A stretch of DNA of 64,000 nucleotides, taken from positions 2,542,001 through 2,606,000 of the forward strand of contig NZ_QYRP01000002.1 of assembly GCF_003600895.1 (NCBI RefSeq), given 5' to 3'. This stretch comes from Nocardioides cavernaquae (GTDB lineage: Bacteria; Actinomycetota; Actinomycetes; Propionibacteriales; Nocardioidaceae). The notes under the pieces were generated by a model. That model saw only the letters and a list, made by a program, of their open reading frames with translations, searched no databases and was not told the DNA's origin. The translations under genes and the position numbers were made by a program. Positions 10,045-18,205 of this stretch are shown here, piece by piece; within the stretch, counting starts at the first letter, position 1; every line of letters starts with the position of its first letter.

Positions 10045-10570
10045 GGAAGCTGCCCTTCAGGGCGACCGCGGCAAGGATGATGCCGACGGCCGCGCCGACA
10101 GTCCCCAGAAGTGCGATGGCAGGCGTCGTCTCGTGCCGCAGCACGCTGTGGACGACCACGACCACCACCATCACGACCAGTGCCGCGATCATGCGGTAGG
10201 CCACCTCTCCGAAGAAGAGGCGGAAGAACGACTGCGTGGGCGGCGCGGTCGACGTGAGCGGGCGCTCCTCGACGACGGCCGAGGGGTTCAGCGGTCCGTG
10301 GATGTGCGGGTACGTCGTCTCCACGCCGTCGGCCGTGACCGGGTCCTCGCTCCAGGGCGCAGTCAGCAGGTCGGTGTCGATCACCAGCAGCACGAGCGGC
10401 TGACGGACGTCGGCGTAGTAGCGGGCCCGCACGTCCTCCCACTGGTCGGCGCGGGAGGCGTGCAGGAAGCCGACCTCTTCGAGGGTCTGGCCGAGTGTCG
10501 ACTGGGCGTAGGAACCGGCGAGCTTGGCGGCTTGCCAGCGTGATCGCTCAGCGATGTGGAAGATCAGCAT
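10034..10570 (-). CDS. DUF952-domain protein with two C-terminal membrane helices
   Basis: A 178-residue protein. Residues 1-102 match the DUF952 pattern ([40 protein letters not shown]). After a linker come two membrane helices, residues about 124-143 (very Val-rich) and 149-172. DUF952 proteins are usually soluble and about 110 residues long, so the membrane tail is unusual. The ATG overlaps the nucS stop (ATGA), so it is probably co-translated with NucS. Function unknown. Confidence 0.8.
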   Translation of the reverse strand: MLIFHIAERSRWQAAKLAGSYAQSTLGQTLEEVGFLHASRADQWEDVRARYYADVRQPLVLLVIDTDLLTAPWSEDPVTADGVETTYPHIHGPLNPSAVVEERPLTSTAPPTQSFFRLFFGEVAYRMIAALVVMVVVVVVHSVLRHETTPAIALLGTVGAAVGIILAAVALKGSFLKS

Positions 10571-11259
10571 CAGAACAGTCGGGCCGTCGGGTCGTCGAGC
10601 CCGCGGAGACCGTCGTAGTCGACGACCGCACAGAAGATCCCGCGGTCCTCGGCAAGGACACGCGCCTGCGGCTTGATCTCCTGAGCGGCGAAGATGCCGC
10701 GCACGGGCGAGAGGAGCGGGTCGCGGTTGAGCAGTTCGAGGTAGCGGGTCAGCTGCTCGACTCCGTCGATCTCGCCGCGCCGCTTGATCTCGACGGCAAC
10801 GGACTGGCCGTTGGCATCCCGGCACATCAGGTCCACCGGTCCGATGGCGGTCGGGAACTCGCGGCGTACCAGCGTGAGTCCCTCGCCGAGCGTCGCCGGG
10901 TGGTCGGCGAGGAGCTCCTGGAGGTGCTTCTCGACGCCGTCCTTCTGCAGGCCGGGGTCGATGCCGAGCTCGTGCGCCGAGTCGTGGTGGATCTCCTCGA
11001 TCAGGATCCGCAGCGTGTCCGGCTCGCCCTTGCTCGTTGCCTTCGAGGTGACCGTCCACTCGATCGCGCCGTCGTCCGTGGTGCCCTCGCGCACGGAGCA
11101 CGGCGGGCTCATCCAGTTCAGCGGCTTGTACGAGCCCCCGTCGCTGTGCACCAGCACCGATCCGTCGGCCTTGATCATCAGCACGCGGGTCGCGAGGGGG
11201 AGGTGGGCAGAGAGGCGACCGGCGTAGTCCACCTGGCATCGAGCAACGACGAGTCTCAC
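10570..11259 (-). CDS. nucS: Mismatch-specific endonuclease NucS/EndoMS
   Basis: A 229-residue NucS, the mismatch-specific double-strand endonuclease that replaces MutS/MutL in many actinobacteria and archaea. An N-terminal DNA-binding/dimerisation half ([27 protein letters not shown]) is followed by a RecB-like nuclease half with [31 protein letters not shown], containing the D...ExK catalytic elements. The C-terminal TARLF resembles the tail that contacts the beta clamp. GTG start, with TACGCT 7 bases upstream (leaderless). Confidence 0.95.
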   Translation of the reverse strand: MRLVVARCQVDYAGRLSAHLPLATRVLMIKADGSVLVHSDGGSYKPLNWMSPPCSVREGTTDDGAIEWTVTSKATSKGEPDTLRILIEEIHHDSAHELGIDPGLQKDGVEKHLQELLADHPATLGEGLTLVRREFPTAIGPVDLMCRDANGQSVAVEIKRRGEIDGVEQLTRYLELLNRDPLLSPVRGIFAAQEIKPQARVLAEDRGIFCAVVDYDGLRGLDDPTARLF

Positions 11260-11311
11260 GCGAGGAAGCGTATCGGGCGGTCAGTTCGCCCGTTCACGTC
11301 GTGGGCCGACG

Positions 11312-11323
11312 TACTCGCGGGTA
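11312..11323. promoter_or_regulatory. Palindrome at the hbd promoter, similar to one at ccr
   Basis: TACTCGCGGGTA here differs by one base from the perfect palindrome TACCCGCGGGTA in the ccr promoter (19585-19596). It lies at the -35 position relative to a CAAGAT hexamer (11335-11340), 7 bases ahead of the hbd ATG. A second perfect palindrome, GCCACGCGTGGC, overlaps its end at 11323-11334. Candidate operator for a shared acyl-CoA pathway regulator. Confidence 0.4.
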
Positions 11324-11347
11324 GCCACGCGTGGCAAGATCGCGCGC

Positions 11348-12424
11348 ATGACCGACCTGACCAACGAGCAGATCGCTGACACGCTGATCCTGCCGTACCT
11401 CAACCACGCCATCCGCATGTTCGACGCGGGTTACGCCTCCGCCGTCGACATCGACAACGGCATGATCTACGGCTGCGGCTACCCCAAGGGCCCCATGACC
11501 GTTGCCCAGGAGCGCGGCCTGTTCACGCCGGCCGAGGGCTCGGCCGAGGCGACCGCCCCCGAGTTCAAGCTCGAGATCAACAAGGTCGGTGTCGTCGGCA
11601 CCGGCACGATGGCCTCCGGCATGATCCAGGTCTTCGCCCAGGCCGGCTACGACGTCGTCTTCGTCGGCCGCAGCCAGGACAAGCTGGACGGCGTCATCTC
11701 CTTCATCGACAAGGGCCTCTCCAAGCTCGTCGAGAAGGGCCGGATCACCGAGGACGCCAAGTCCGACACCCTCGGTCACCTGACCGGCTCCACCGAGCGT
11801 GAGGCCCTGGGCGACGTCGACATCGTCGTCGAGGCGATCGCCGAGGACCTGGCCATCAAGTCCGAGCTGTACAAGGACCTCGACCGCATCTGCAAGCCGG
11901 GCGCGATCCTGGCCACGACCACCTCGTCGATGCCGATCACCAAGCTCGGTGAGGTCACCTCGCGTCCCGAGTCCGTCATCGGCATGCACTTCTTCAACCC
12001 GGCCACGATCCTGAAGCTGGTCGAGGTCGTCACCACCGACGCCACCTCCGCCGACGTCGCCGAGACCGTCCTCGCGCTCTGTGCGAACATCAAGAAGGTC
12101 GCCGTCTCGTGTGGCGACCGCTCCGGTTTCATCGTCAACTGCCTCCTGTTCCCGTACCTCAACGACGCGGTCAAGCTGCTCGAGTCGGGCCAGGCGACCA
12201 TGGAGGAGATCGACGCCGCGATCAAGGAGCAGACCGGATTCCCGATGGGTCCGTTCGCGCTGCTCGACCTGGTCGGCAACGACGTCTCGCTCGCCATCGA
12301 GAAGGAGCTCTTCGAGACCTTCGGCGACGCCGCATTCGAGCCGGCTGCGACCCTGGTCGCCAAGGTCGAGGCGGGCGATCTCGGCCGCAAGACCAAGAAG
12401 GGCTTCTACGACTACAGCGCCTGA
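11348..12424 (+). CDS. 3-hydroxybutyryl-CoA dehydrogenase with N-terminal partial repeat of its C-terminal domain
   Basis: A 358-residue NAD(P)-dependent 3-hydroxyacyl-CoA dehydrogenase. From about residue 78 it has the Rossmann domain (KVGVVGTGTMASGM), the catalytic-His segment IGMHFFNPATILKLVEVV and the helical C-terminal domain. The first 50 residues (LPYLNHAIRMFDAGYA, then GYPKGPM) repeat the C-terminal domain sequence FPYLNDAVKLLESGQA and FPMGPF, so an extra partial domain precedes the enzyme. Likely converts acetoacetyl-CoA to 3-hydroxybutyryl-CoA for the Ccr/MeaA route. Leaderless-type promoter. Confidence 0.88.
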   Translation: MTDLTNEQIADTLILPYLNHAIRMFDAGYASAVDIDNGMIYGCGYPKGPMTVAQERGLFTPAEGSAEATAPEFKLEINKVGVVGTGTMASGMIQVFAQAGYDVVFVGRSQDKLDGVISFIDKGLSKLVEKGRITEDAKSDTLGHLTGSTEREALGDVDIVVEAIAEDLAIKSELYKDLDRICKPGAILATTTSSMPITKLGEVTSRPESVIGMHFFNPATILKLVEVVTTDATSADVAETVLALCANIKKVAVSCGDRSGFIVNCLLFPYLNDAVKLLESGQATMEEIDAAIKEQTGFPMGPFALLDLVGNDVSLAIEKELFETFGDAAFEPAATLVAKVEAGDLGRKTKKGFYDYSA

Positions 12425-12532
12425 GTCGTCAGCGCCCGGGGCGCGGAGCCGGTCCTGATGGACTGGCTTCGCGCCCTTGCTTGTTGCGCGATTCTGGTGC
12501 TTGTAGTGGCGTGCACCGCACAACAAGTGCCC

Positions 12533-12556
12533 GTTTCACCGGCCGGCCGGTGAAAC
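12533..12556. repeat. 24-bp perfect palindrome between convergent genes
   Basis: GTTTCACCGGCC followed directly by its exact reverse complement GGCCGGTGAAAC. It lies in the 141-base gap between the convergent hbd and hydrolase genes, 10 bases after the hydrolase stop on the minus strand. It may serve as a bidirectional terminator; a perfect palindrome without a loop is also typical of a protein-binding site. Confidence 0.7.
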
Positions 12557-12565
12557 TGCCGCGGA

Positions 12566-13300
12566 TCAGGCGCGGGCGAGCGCGACGGCTTCCGTCATCG
12601 CACCGGTCCAGGCCGGGCCGTGGCCGGGAAGGATCGTGTCGGCGTCGAGCTTGGCGATCACGTCGAGGCTGGCGTCGGCCTGCTCCGCGTCGTGCGCGAA
12701 GAAGTCGGGGAGGGGCTGGGGTCCGCGACGGCCAGTGATCGGGTGTCCGGTGATCAGCGCGTCGCCGGTGGCGACGACGCCCGCCTGCTTGAAGTGGTAC
12801 GCCGTGTGGCCGGACGTGTGCCCGGGGGTCGCGACCGCGAGGGGGCGCCCGGGAAGGTCGAGCTTCTTGCCCGTGCGGCACGCCTTGATGTCGGGCACGG
12901 TCGCGTCGCGCGTCGCCCCGACGGCGAGGACACGAAGGCTCCAGAGCAGGACACGCGGGTTCCAGGCACGGACCAGGACATCCATCTCGGTGGCCTGCTG
13001 GAGGTACTCACGCTTCGCGTGCGGGACCTCGGCCTGGCCGGTGAACACCGGTGCCTCCAGTCCGCACCACGGCAGTCCGCCGATGTGGTCGACGTGCGCG
13101 TGCGTGATCAGGACGCCCGCGACGTCCTCGAGGCGGCGTCCGATGCGGGCCAACGAGGCACGGACCCGACTCGCATCCCCGGGGTAACCGGCGTCGACCA
13201 GGGTGACCTGGTCGCCTTCGACGACCAGGCCCCAGTTGACCAGGCCCGTCGAGGCGAGGTGGACGCCATCGGCGATCTGGGTGACGGAGAGGCGGGACAC
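12566..13300 (-). CDS. MBL-fold metallo-hydrolase
   Basis: A 244-residue metallo-beta-lactamase-fold hydrolase. The zinc motif HAHVDHIGG near residue 75, then ATPGHTSGH, GDALITGHP and ILPGHGP supply the conserved His and Asp ligands. A GTG at 13300 (MSRLSVTQIADGVHLAS) matches the usual N-terminal strand; the long upstream ORF extension runs through the neighbouring promoter and was rejected. Substrate unknown (family includes glyoxalase II, lactonases and other hydrolases). Divergent from the alpha/beta hydrolase gene. Confidence 0.85.
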   Translation of the reverse strand: MSRLSVTQIADGVHLASTGLVNWGLVVEGDQVTLVDAGYPGDASRVRASLARIGRRLEDVAGVLITHAHVDHIGGLPWCGLEAPVFTGQAEVPHAKREYLQQATEMDVLVRAWNPRVLLWSLRVLAVGATRDATVPDIKACRTGKKLDLPGRPLAVATPGHTSGHTAYHFKQAGVVATGDALITGHPITGRRGPQPLPDFFAHDAEQADASLDVIAKLDADTILPGHGPAWTGAMTEAVALARA

Positions 13301-13368
13301 GTGGCCGAGGCTACCGCGCCGCACCGGGTCCCGCCGAGGACCCGTGACGCGGATGACAGACTTCGCCC

Positions 13369-14142
13369 GTGAGCCTCCACACCACGTCCTACGGCACCCA
13401 GGGCAGTCGCGTCGTCCTCTGCCACGGTCTCTTCGGCCAGGGGCGCAACTGGACCCAGCACGCCAAGGCACTTGCTGACCGCCACCGGGTGCTGCTCGTG
13501 GACATGCCCAACCACGGCCGTTCCGACTGGAGCGACCGCATGGACTACCCGTGGATGGCGGACCAGGTCGCCGAGCTGCTGGATCCTGCCGACCCGGTCG
13601 CACTGGTCGGCCACTCGATGGGCGCCAAGGCCGCGATGCTCGTTGCGCTGCGTCATCCACACCTGGTGGAGCGACTGGCGGTCGTCGACATGGCTCCGGT
13701 CGCCTACCCGCACGCATCGGGCTTCCTGGGCTACATCGACGCCATGCTCGCGATCGACCTCGCGACGCTGGCTGGCCGTGGCGATGCAGACGCGGCGCTC
13801 CGGGCAGCGGTCCCGGACGACGGCGTGCGCGGGTTCCTGCTGCAGAACCTGCACCGGGAAGCCGGCACCTGGACCTGGCGCCCCAACCTCCGCGTCCTGC
13901 GCGAGCAGATGTCGGTGATCGGGGGCTGGTCCGACGACTACGTGGCCGGCCTTGCGCCGTACCAGGGCCCGACACTGTGGATCGGCGGCTCGGAGTCGCC
14001 GTACGTCAAGGATGAGTACGCCGGAGCCATGGAGGCGCTGTTCCCGCGGACGCGCCGGGTGACGGTGAAGGGTGCCGGCCACTGGGTGCACTCGGAGAAG
14101 CCGGACGTCTTCCTCGAGGTGCTGCGCCGGTTCGTCGACTGA
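13369..14142 (+). CDS. Alpha/beta-fold hydrolase (YbfF-like esterase)
   Basis: A 257-residue alpha/beta hydrolase. The oxyanion region CHGLFGQGRNW, VDMPNHGRS, the nucleophile elbow GHSMGAK (Ser near residue 83), and a late GAGHWVHSEKPD with the catalytic His are all visible. The motifs fit the YbfF/ABHD11-like esterase group. Substrate not known. GTG start at 13369. It converges with the CGNR regulator gene, with a short hairpin between them. Confidence 0.87.
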   Translation: MSLHTTSYGTQGSRVVLCHGLFGQGRNWTQHAKALADRHRVLLVDMPNHGRSDWSDRMDYPWMADQVAELLDPADPVALVGHSMGAKAAMLVALRHPHLVERLAVVDMAPVAYPHASGFLGYIDAMLAIDLATLAGRGDADAALRAAVPDDGVRGFLLQNLHREAGTWTWRPNLRVLREQMSVIGGWSDDYVAGLAPYQGPTLWIGGSESPYVKDEYAGAMEALFPRTRRVTVKGAGHWVHSEKPDVFLEVLRRFVD

Positions 14143-14155
14143 GGCCGGCCCTCAG
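14139..14155. terminator. Short hairpin between convergent genes
   Basis: CTGAGG (14139-14144) and CCTCAG (14150-14155) flank a 5-base loop and include the stop codons of both convergent genes. Weak, but well placed as a bidirectional terminator. Confidence 0.35.
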
Positions 14156-14700
14156 CCGCCCGCCTGCCGAGCCCGGTACGCCGCGACGGCGGCGCGGTTG
14201 CCGCACGCCGTTGAGCAGTAGCGCCGGGACCGGTTGCGCGACAGGTCCAGCACGATGCCGTCGCAGTTCTCGTCGTCGCAGACGGAGAGCCGCTGCATCT
14301 CGTCGGACCGGATGACGTCGATCATGGCCATGGCGGTCTCGACGAGGATCTGGGTCCGGAGGCTGGAGCCTGGGGGCTCGGCATGGATGTGCCAGTCGAG
14401 ATCGTCGTGTCGCACCAGCCGGGGGAGTGCGTCCGCCTCGGCCAGCCACGCGTTGACCCGGTCGACCGCGCCGTCACGGGTGCTCGTGAAGAGGCTGTGC
14501 AGGGGTTCGCGCAGGGCGGTGACCTCCTCGACGAGCTCGGCGGTGGCCGCCGGTGCGTAGCTGTAGCTGTGCTCGCGGAACCAGTTGTCCAGGTCCTCGG
14601 CGTCGGCCATCCGGTCCACGTCCATCGGATTGCTGTACCGGCTGTTGACCAGCGTCACCGCGGCCAGCAGGTTCATCTCCGTGTCATGAGCAAAAAGCAT
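14152..14700 (-). CDS. CGNR zinc-finger (ABATE domain) putative transcription regulator
   Basis: A 182-residue protein with an N-terminal ABATE-like domain (FAHDTEMNLLAAVTLVNS) and a C-terminal CGNR zinc finger: CDDENCDGIVLDLSRNRSRR, then YCSTACGNRAAVAAYRAR, giving four cysteines. These proteins are thought to be stress-related transcription regulators. It is divergent from the EamA exporter with only 39 bases between the start codons, the usual layout for a regulator controlling its neighbour. TAACCT lies 6 bases before the ATG (leaderless). Confidence 0.87.
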   Translation of the reverse strand: MLFAHDTEMNLLAAVTLVNSRYSNPMDVDRMADAEDLDNWFREHSYSYAPAATAELVEEVTALREPLHSLFTSTRDGAVDRVNAWLAEADALPRLVRHDDLDWHIHAEPPGSSLRTQILVETAMAMIDVIRSDEMQRLSVCDDENCDGIVLDLSRNRSRRYCSTACGNRAAVAAYRARQAGG

Positions 14701-14701
14701 T

Positions 14702-14731
14702 TTGACAGGTTACATGATGGACATCTAACGT
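14702..14731 (+). promoter_or_regulatory. Promoter of the EamA exporter, overlapping the divergent CGNR promoter
   Basis: TTGACA at 14702-14707 and TAACGT at 14726-14731 are 18 bases apart, a good sigma-70-type promoter, ending 8 bases before the ATG at 14740. On the other strand TAACCT (14707-14712) is 6 bases before the CGNR gene ATG. The two promoters overlap, so one regulator bound here could control both genes. Confidence 0.6.
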
Positions 14732-14739
14732 CATGTCCC

Positions 14740-15711
14740 ATGCGGGGAATGACTCATGACATGCGCAGTGGTCTCCTGTGGTCCGTGCTGGCCGCGGTGA
14801 CCTTCGGCTTCTCGGGCACGCTCGCGCGGCCGCTTCTCGACAGCGGCTGGAGTCCGGCCGCCGTCGTCCTGGTCAGGGTCTCCATCGCCTCCGCTGTCCT
14901 GCTGGTGCCCACTGTCCGTGCGCTGCGCGGCAACTGGAACCTCCTGCGTGCCAACGCGCGCCTCGTCACGGCGTACGGCGCCATCGCGGTCGCCTTCACG
15001 CAGTTCGGCTACTACAGCGCCGTGGCGCACATGGACGTCGCGATCGCGCTCCTGGTGGAGTACGCCGCGCCCGTGCTGGTGCTCGGATGGCTCTGGCTGC
15101 GCCACGGCCAGCGCCCGAGCCTGCTCACGGCTGCCGGAGCTGCGGTCGCGGTGCTGGGTCTGCTCTTCGTGATCGACGTCTTCTCGGGCGGCGCTCACCT
15201 GAGCACCGTCGGCATGCTCTGGGCGCTTGCCGCGATGGGCGGCTGTGGCGTCTACTTCGTGCTCTCCGCCCAGCACAGCACGCTCCCGCCGGTGGCACTC
15301 GCCGGCTCGGGACTGTTGCTCGGTGCGCTCCTGCTGGGCGGTGCGGGCGCCGCCGGACTCGTGGAGCTCCGGGCCACGACCGCGTCCGTCCACTTCCGTG
15401 ACCTGACGGTCCCCTTCTGGTTGCCGCTGCTCCTGGTGGGCGTGGTGGCGACCGCCGTTTCCTACCTGTCCGGCATCAACGGCTCGCGACTGCTGGGCTC
15501 CCGCCTGGCGTCGTTCGTCGCGCTGCTCGAGGTGGTTGCCGCGCTCGTCGTCGCGTGGGTGCTGCTCGGTCAGCAGCCACACCTGACCCAGGTGCTCGGA
15601 GGTGTCGCTGTCCTCGCCGGCGTGGTCCTGGTCAAGCTGGGCGAGCCTGCGCCCCCGGTGGTGCTCCCGGAGCCGGACGAGCGCGGTGCCGGCCTCGACC
15701 TCGTCGCCTGA
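14740..15711 (+). CDS. EamA/DMT-family exporter
   Basis: A 323-residue membrane protein of the drug/metabolite transporter superfamily with ten predicted helices formed by two EamA repeats, starting with SGLLWSVLAAVTFGFSGTLARPLL and ending in VLGGVAVLAGVVLVKLGEP. Three in-frame ATGs are possible (14740, 14749, 14761); the first suits the promoter. Substrate unknown; metabolite or amino-acid efflux is typical. Probably regulated by the divergent CGNR protein. Confidence 0.85.
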   Translation: MRGMTHDMRSGLLWSVLAAVTFGFSGTLARPLLDSGWSPAAVVLVRVSIASAVLLVPTVRALRGNWNLLRANARLVTAYGAIAVAFTQFGYYSAVAHMDVAIALLVEYAAPVLVLGWLWLRHGQRPSLLTAAGAAVAVLGLLFVIDVFSGGAHLSTVGMLWALAAMGGCGVYFVLSAQHSTLPPVALAGSGLLLGALLLGGAGAAGLVELRATTASVHFRDLTVPFWLPLLLVGVVATAVSYLSGINGSRLLGSRLASFVALLEVVAALVVAWVLLGQQPHLTQVLGGVAVLAGVVLVKLGEPAPPVVLPEPDERGAGLDLVA

Positions 15712-15719
15712 GGCTTGTA

Positions 15720-15741
15720 GCGAGCTAGCTTGCTAGCTCGC
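15720..15741. terminator. Hairpin between convergent genes
   Basis: GCGAGCTAG (15720-15728), loop CTTG, CTAGCTCGC (15733-15741): a perfect 9-bp stem with a 4-base loop, starting 9 bases after the exporter stop and covering the stop codon of the minus-strand permease gene. Likely a bidirectional terminator. Confidence 0.65.
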
Positions 15742-16809
15742 GTCCTGCCGCTTCACGAGGACCTCGCGCACGATCAGCAGGATGGCGGCGGCCACCGGCA
15801 CTGCCATGAGCGCGCCGACGACGCCCAGGAGCGCGGCACCGATGAGTGCGGCGATCAGGGTGACCGAACCCGGGACGTCGACCGACTTCTTCATCACCTG
15901 CGGGTAGATCAGGTAGTTCTCGACCTGCTGGTAGGCGAGGTAGAACACCAGGCAGATCAGCCCGGTCGTGACCGACTGGGTCAGGCCGATGGCGGAGACG
16001 ATCACCATCGCGATCGTCGCGCCGACCATCGGGATCAGCGACAGCAGGCCGACGACGAAGCTCAGCGCGACGGCGTACTCGCCGAGGCCGACGACGAAGA
16101 GGAAGACCAGCGAGGTCAGCGCGGCGCAGATCGAGACCACGAAGGCTCCCGAGACGTAGCCGCCGACACCCGCCACGATCCGGTCGCCCAGAGAGGTGAC
16201 CCGGGCCCGGCGTGACGCCGGGGCGAGCCGGTAGAGCGCGTCCTTGATCGTGGGGAGCGACGCCAGGAAGTAGAGCGTGAGCACGATGACGATGAAGGTG
16301 CTGCCGAGCGCGGAGAGGACGGCGATGCCGAACCCGAGCACGCCACCGAAGAGCGACTGGGTGAACTCACCGTCGCTGATGTAGTCCTTGGCCTTCTCGA
16401 TGATCGCGTAGTCGTCGTTCCACTGCTGGATGCGCTCGTTCTGCTGGAGCTGGTCGAGCCAGCCCGGCGCGCTCTCGGTGATCAGTGCGATCTGGTCGCC
16501 GATCACGGGCGCGATCGCCGCGACGAAGAGCGCCAGCGTGGCGATCACCAGCGAGATGACGGCGACGACCGACCAGGCGCGCCCGATGCGGCGTCCCCGG
16601 AGCTGGCGACGCATGCACCACTCGACGAGCGGGTTCAACCCGGCCGCGAGGAACAGCGCCATCACGATCAGCACCAGGATGGAGCTGATCGAGATGAGCA
16701 GGCCGAAGAGCCAGTACGCCGTGAGTGCGCCGAGGCCGCCGAAGATGCCCCAGTAGAACGGCCCGTGGGCGAGAGGAGCCCCCGACTGCCCGCCCCGGGT
16801 CACCCTCAC
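15733..16809 (-). CDS. AI-2E family transporter (PerM-like permease)
   Basis: A 358-residue polytopic membrane protein of the AI-2E/PerM family: N-terminal helices, a soluble stretch after residue 110 (APGWLDQLQQNERIQQW), then a C-terminal bundle with LTLYFLASLP, VSGAFVVSI, GLLSLIPMVGATIAM and YQQVENYLIYPQVMKKSVDVP, all typical of the family. The substrate is not established. GTG start overlapping the upstream coiled-coil gene stop (GTGA), so the two are translationally coupled. Confidence 0.88.
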   Translation of the reverse strand: MRVTRGGQSGAPLAHGPFYWGIFGGLGALTAYWLFGLLISISSILVLIVMALFLAAGLNPLVEWCMRRQLRGRRIGRAWSVVAVISLVIATLALFVAAIAPVIGDQIALITESAPGWLDQLQQNERIQQWNDDYAIIEKAKDYISDGEFTQSLFGGVLGFGIAVLSALGSTFIVIVLTLYFLASLPTIKDALYRLAPASRRARVTSLGDRIVAGVGGYVSGAFVVSICAALTSLVFLFVVGLGEYAVALSFVVGLLSLIPMVGATIAMVIVSAIGLTQSVTTGLICLVFYLAYQQVENYLIYPQVMKKSVDVPGSVTLIAALIGAALLGVVGALMAVPVAAAILLIVREVLVKRQDAS

Positions 16810-18044
16810 TCCTCGCCGAAGCCCGCGACAACGTCGCGCAGGGCTCCGAGCTGGGCGACGATCGCGTCGCGACGCTTGCCCAGGCGGGTCACCTCGGCCT
16901 TGAGGGCCGCGAGCTCGCGCTCGGCGTCGGCCTGGCCGGCGCTGGTCAGGCTCTCGGCCTGTGAACGCGCGGAGGCGACGATCTGCTCGGCCTCGCGACG
17001 GGCACGGAGGAGCAGGGCGTCGGACTCGGTCTGGGCCTGCTGGCGCTGGGCGTTGGCCTGCGCGATCGCCTCGCCGGCGCGGTTCTCGGCCGCGGTGGCG
17101 CGGTCCTCGGACTCCTTGACCAGGCGTCCGGTCTCGCCGAGAGCGCTGGTGTGGTGGTCGGCGGCTTCCTTGGCCAGGCGCTCCTTCTCGACCGCGAGGG
17201 TGCGGCGGGCCTCCTGGACCTCGCGGTCGGCGGCGGCGCGGGCCTTCTCCGCCTCGCGCTGGGCGCCGGTGCGGAGCTCGCTGGCCTCCTGCTGCGCTGC
17301 GAGGCGAAGCTGGTCGGCCTCGCGCGCTGCGGAGGCGCGCAGGTCGGCGGCCTCGCTGCGGGCGAGAGCGCGCTCCTGCTCGGCGTCGGCCAGGATCCGG
17401 GCGCGCTGCTCGTCGAGCTCCTTCAACTGCACGACGCGCATGTCCTCCGCCTCGCGCGCGGCCTCGGCGCGGATCGCCTTGGCGTCGGCGGTCGCCTGCG
17501 AACGGATCTCGGCACCCTCGGCGATCGCGGCGGTGCGGATGTCGTCGGACTCCTCCTCGGCGAGGCGGAGCAGCTCGTTGGCGCGGCCGCCGAGGCTCGC
17601 GTAGGAGGGCTTCTCGGACTCGGAGAGCCGGGTCTGGGCAGCCTTGAGCTCCTTCTCGAGCTCGAGGACGCGCTTCTCGCTCTCGCCCAGGCTCGCGCCC
17701 AGGCCGGCCTTCTCGCCGGAGAGCTGGCGCAGCAGCCCGTCGACGGCAGCGGTGTCGTAGCCACGGCGTACGACGGGGAGTGCGGGCAGCGCGGCAGCGC
17801 GCGGCGCGGGTGCGGCGGCAGTGGGGCGGGCCGGGGCGGGTGCGGCAGCAGCAGCGGGGCGGGCCGGGGCGGCCGGGGCGGCCGGGGCGGCCGGGGCCTG
17901 CTTGACCACCGGGATGACCTGCGTCGGCTCCGTGTCGGAGTCCGCACGTCCGGACTGCGTCGCCGGCTTGGCGGGCGCGGGAGCAGCCTTCGAGGGGGTG
18001 CTCTCGGACTTCTCGCCGAAGATGGACAGACCGTCGTCGCTCAT
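16806..18044 (-). CDS. DivIVA-like long coiled-coil protein
   Basis: A 412-residue protein. An N-terminal segment (MSDDGLSIFGEKSES) and an Ala/Pro-rich linker lead to a short DivIVA-like motif (RRGYDTAAVDGLLRQLSGEKAGL, near residue 110). About 250 residues of Ala/Glu/Arg-rich coiled coil follow. This resembles actinobacterial polarity or cytoskeletal scaffolds such as DivIVA, Scy and FilP, but I cannot assign an ortholog. GAAGGAAAAAG precedes the ATG. Its stop overlaps the start of the AI-2E-type permease. Confidence 0.75.
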   Translation of the reverse strand: MSDDGLSIFGEKSESTPSKAAPAPAKPATQSGRADSDTEPTQVIPVVKQAPAAPAAPAAPARPAAAAAPAPARPTAAAPAPRAAALPALPVVRRGYDTAAVDGLLRQLSGEKAGLGASLGESEKRVLELEKELKAAQTRLSESEKPSYASLGGRANELLRLAEEESDDIRTAAIAEGAEIRSQATADAKAIRAEAAREAEDMRVVQLKELDEQRARILADAEQERALARSEAADLRASAAREADQLRLAAQQEASELRTGAQREAEKARAAADREVQEARRTLAVEKERLAKEAADHHTSALGETGRLVKESEDRATAAENRAGEAIAQANAQRQQAQTESDALLLRARREAEQIVASARSQAESLTSAGQADAERELAALKAEVTRLGKRRDAIVAQLGALRDVVAGFGEE

Positions 18045-18111
18045 GCTTTTTCCTTCACCAGATCGTGGTCTCGGGGGATAGGCCATCAGTCTGGCTGATC
18101 GACCCAACGAA

Positions 18112-18147
18112 CACACCCCGACTCTCCGTGCGGAAAGTCGGGGTGTG
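18112..18147 (-). terminator. Strong hairpin after ccr
   Basis: CACACCCCGACT (18112-18123) and AGTCGGGGTGTG (18136-18147) form a perfect 12-bp stem; an inner TCCG/CGGA extends it. It lies 59 bases after the ccr stop on the minus strand and ahead of the coiled-coil gene, fitting a terminator for ccr. Confidence 0.75.
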
Positions 18148-18205
18148 AAGTGCTCCACAGTGGGGAGCAGAGGTTGCTACAGGTGCTTGTCGCGAGGCCT
18201 CTGAA

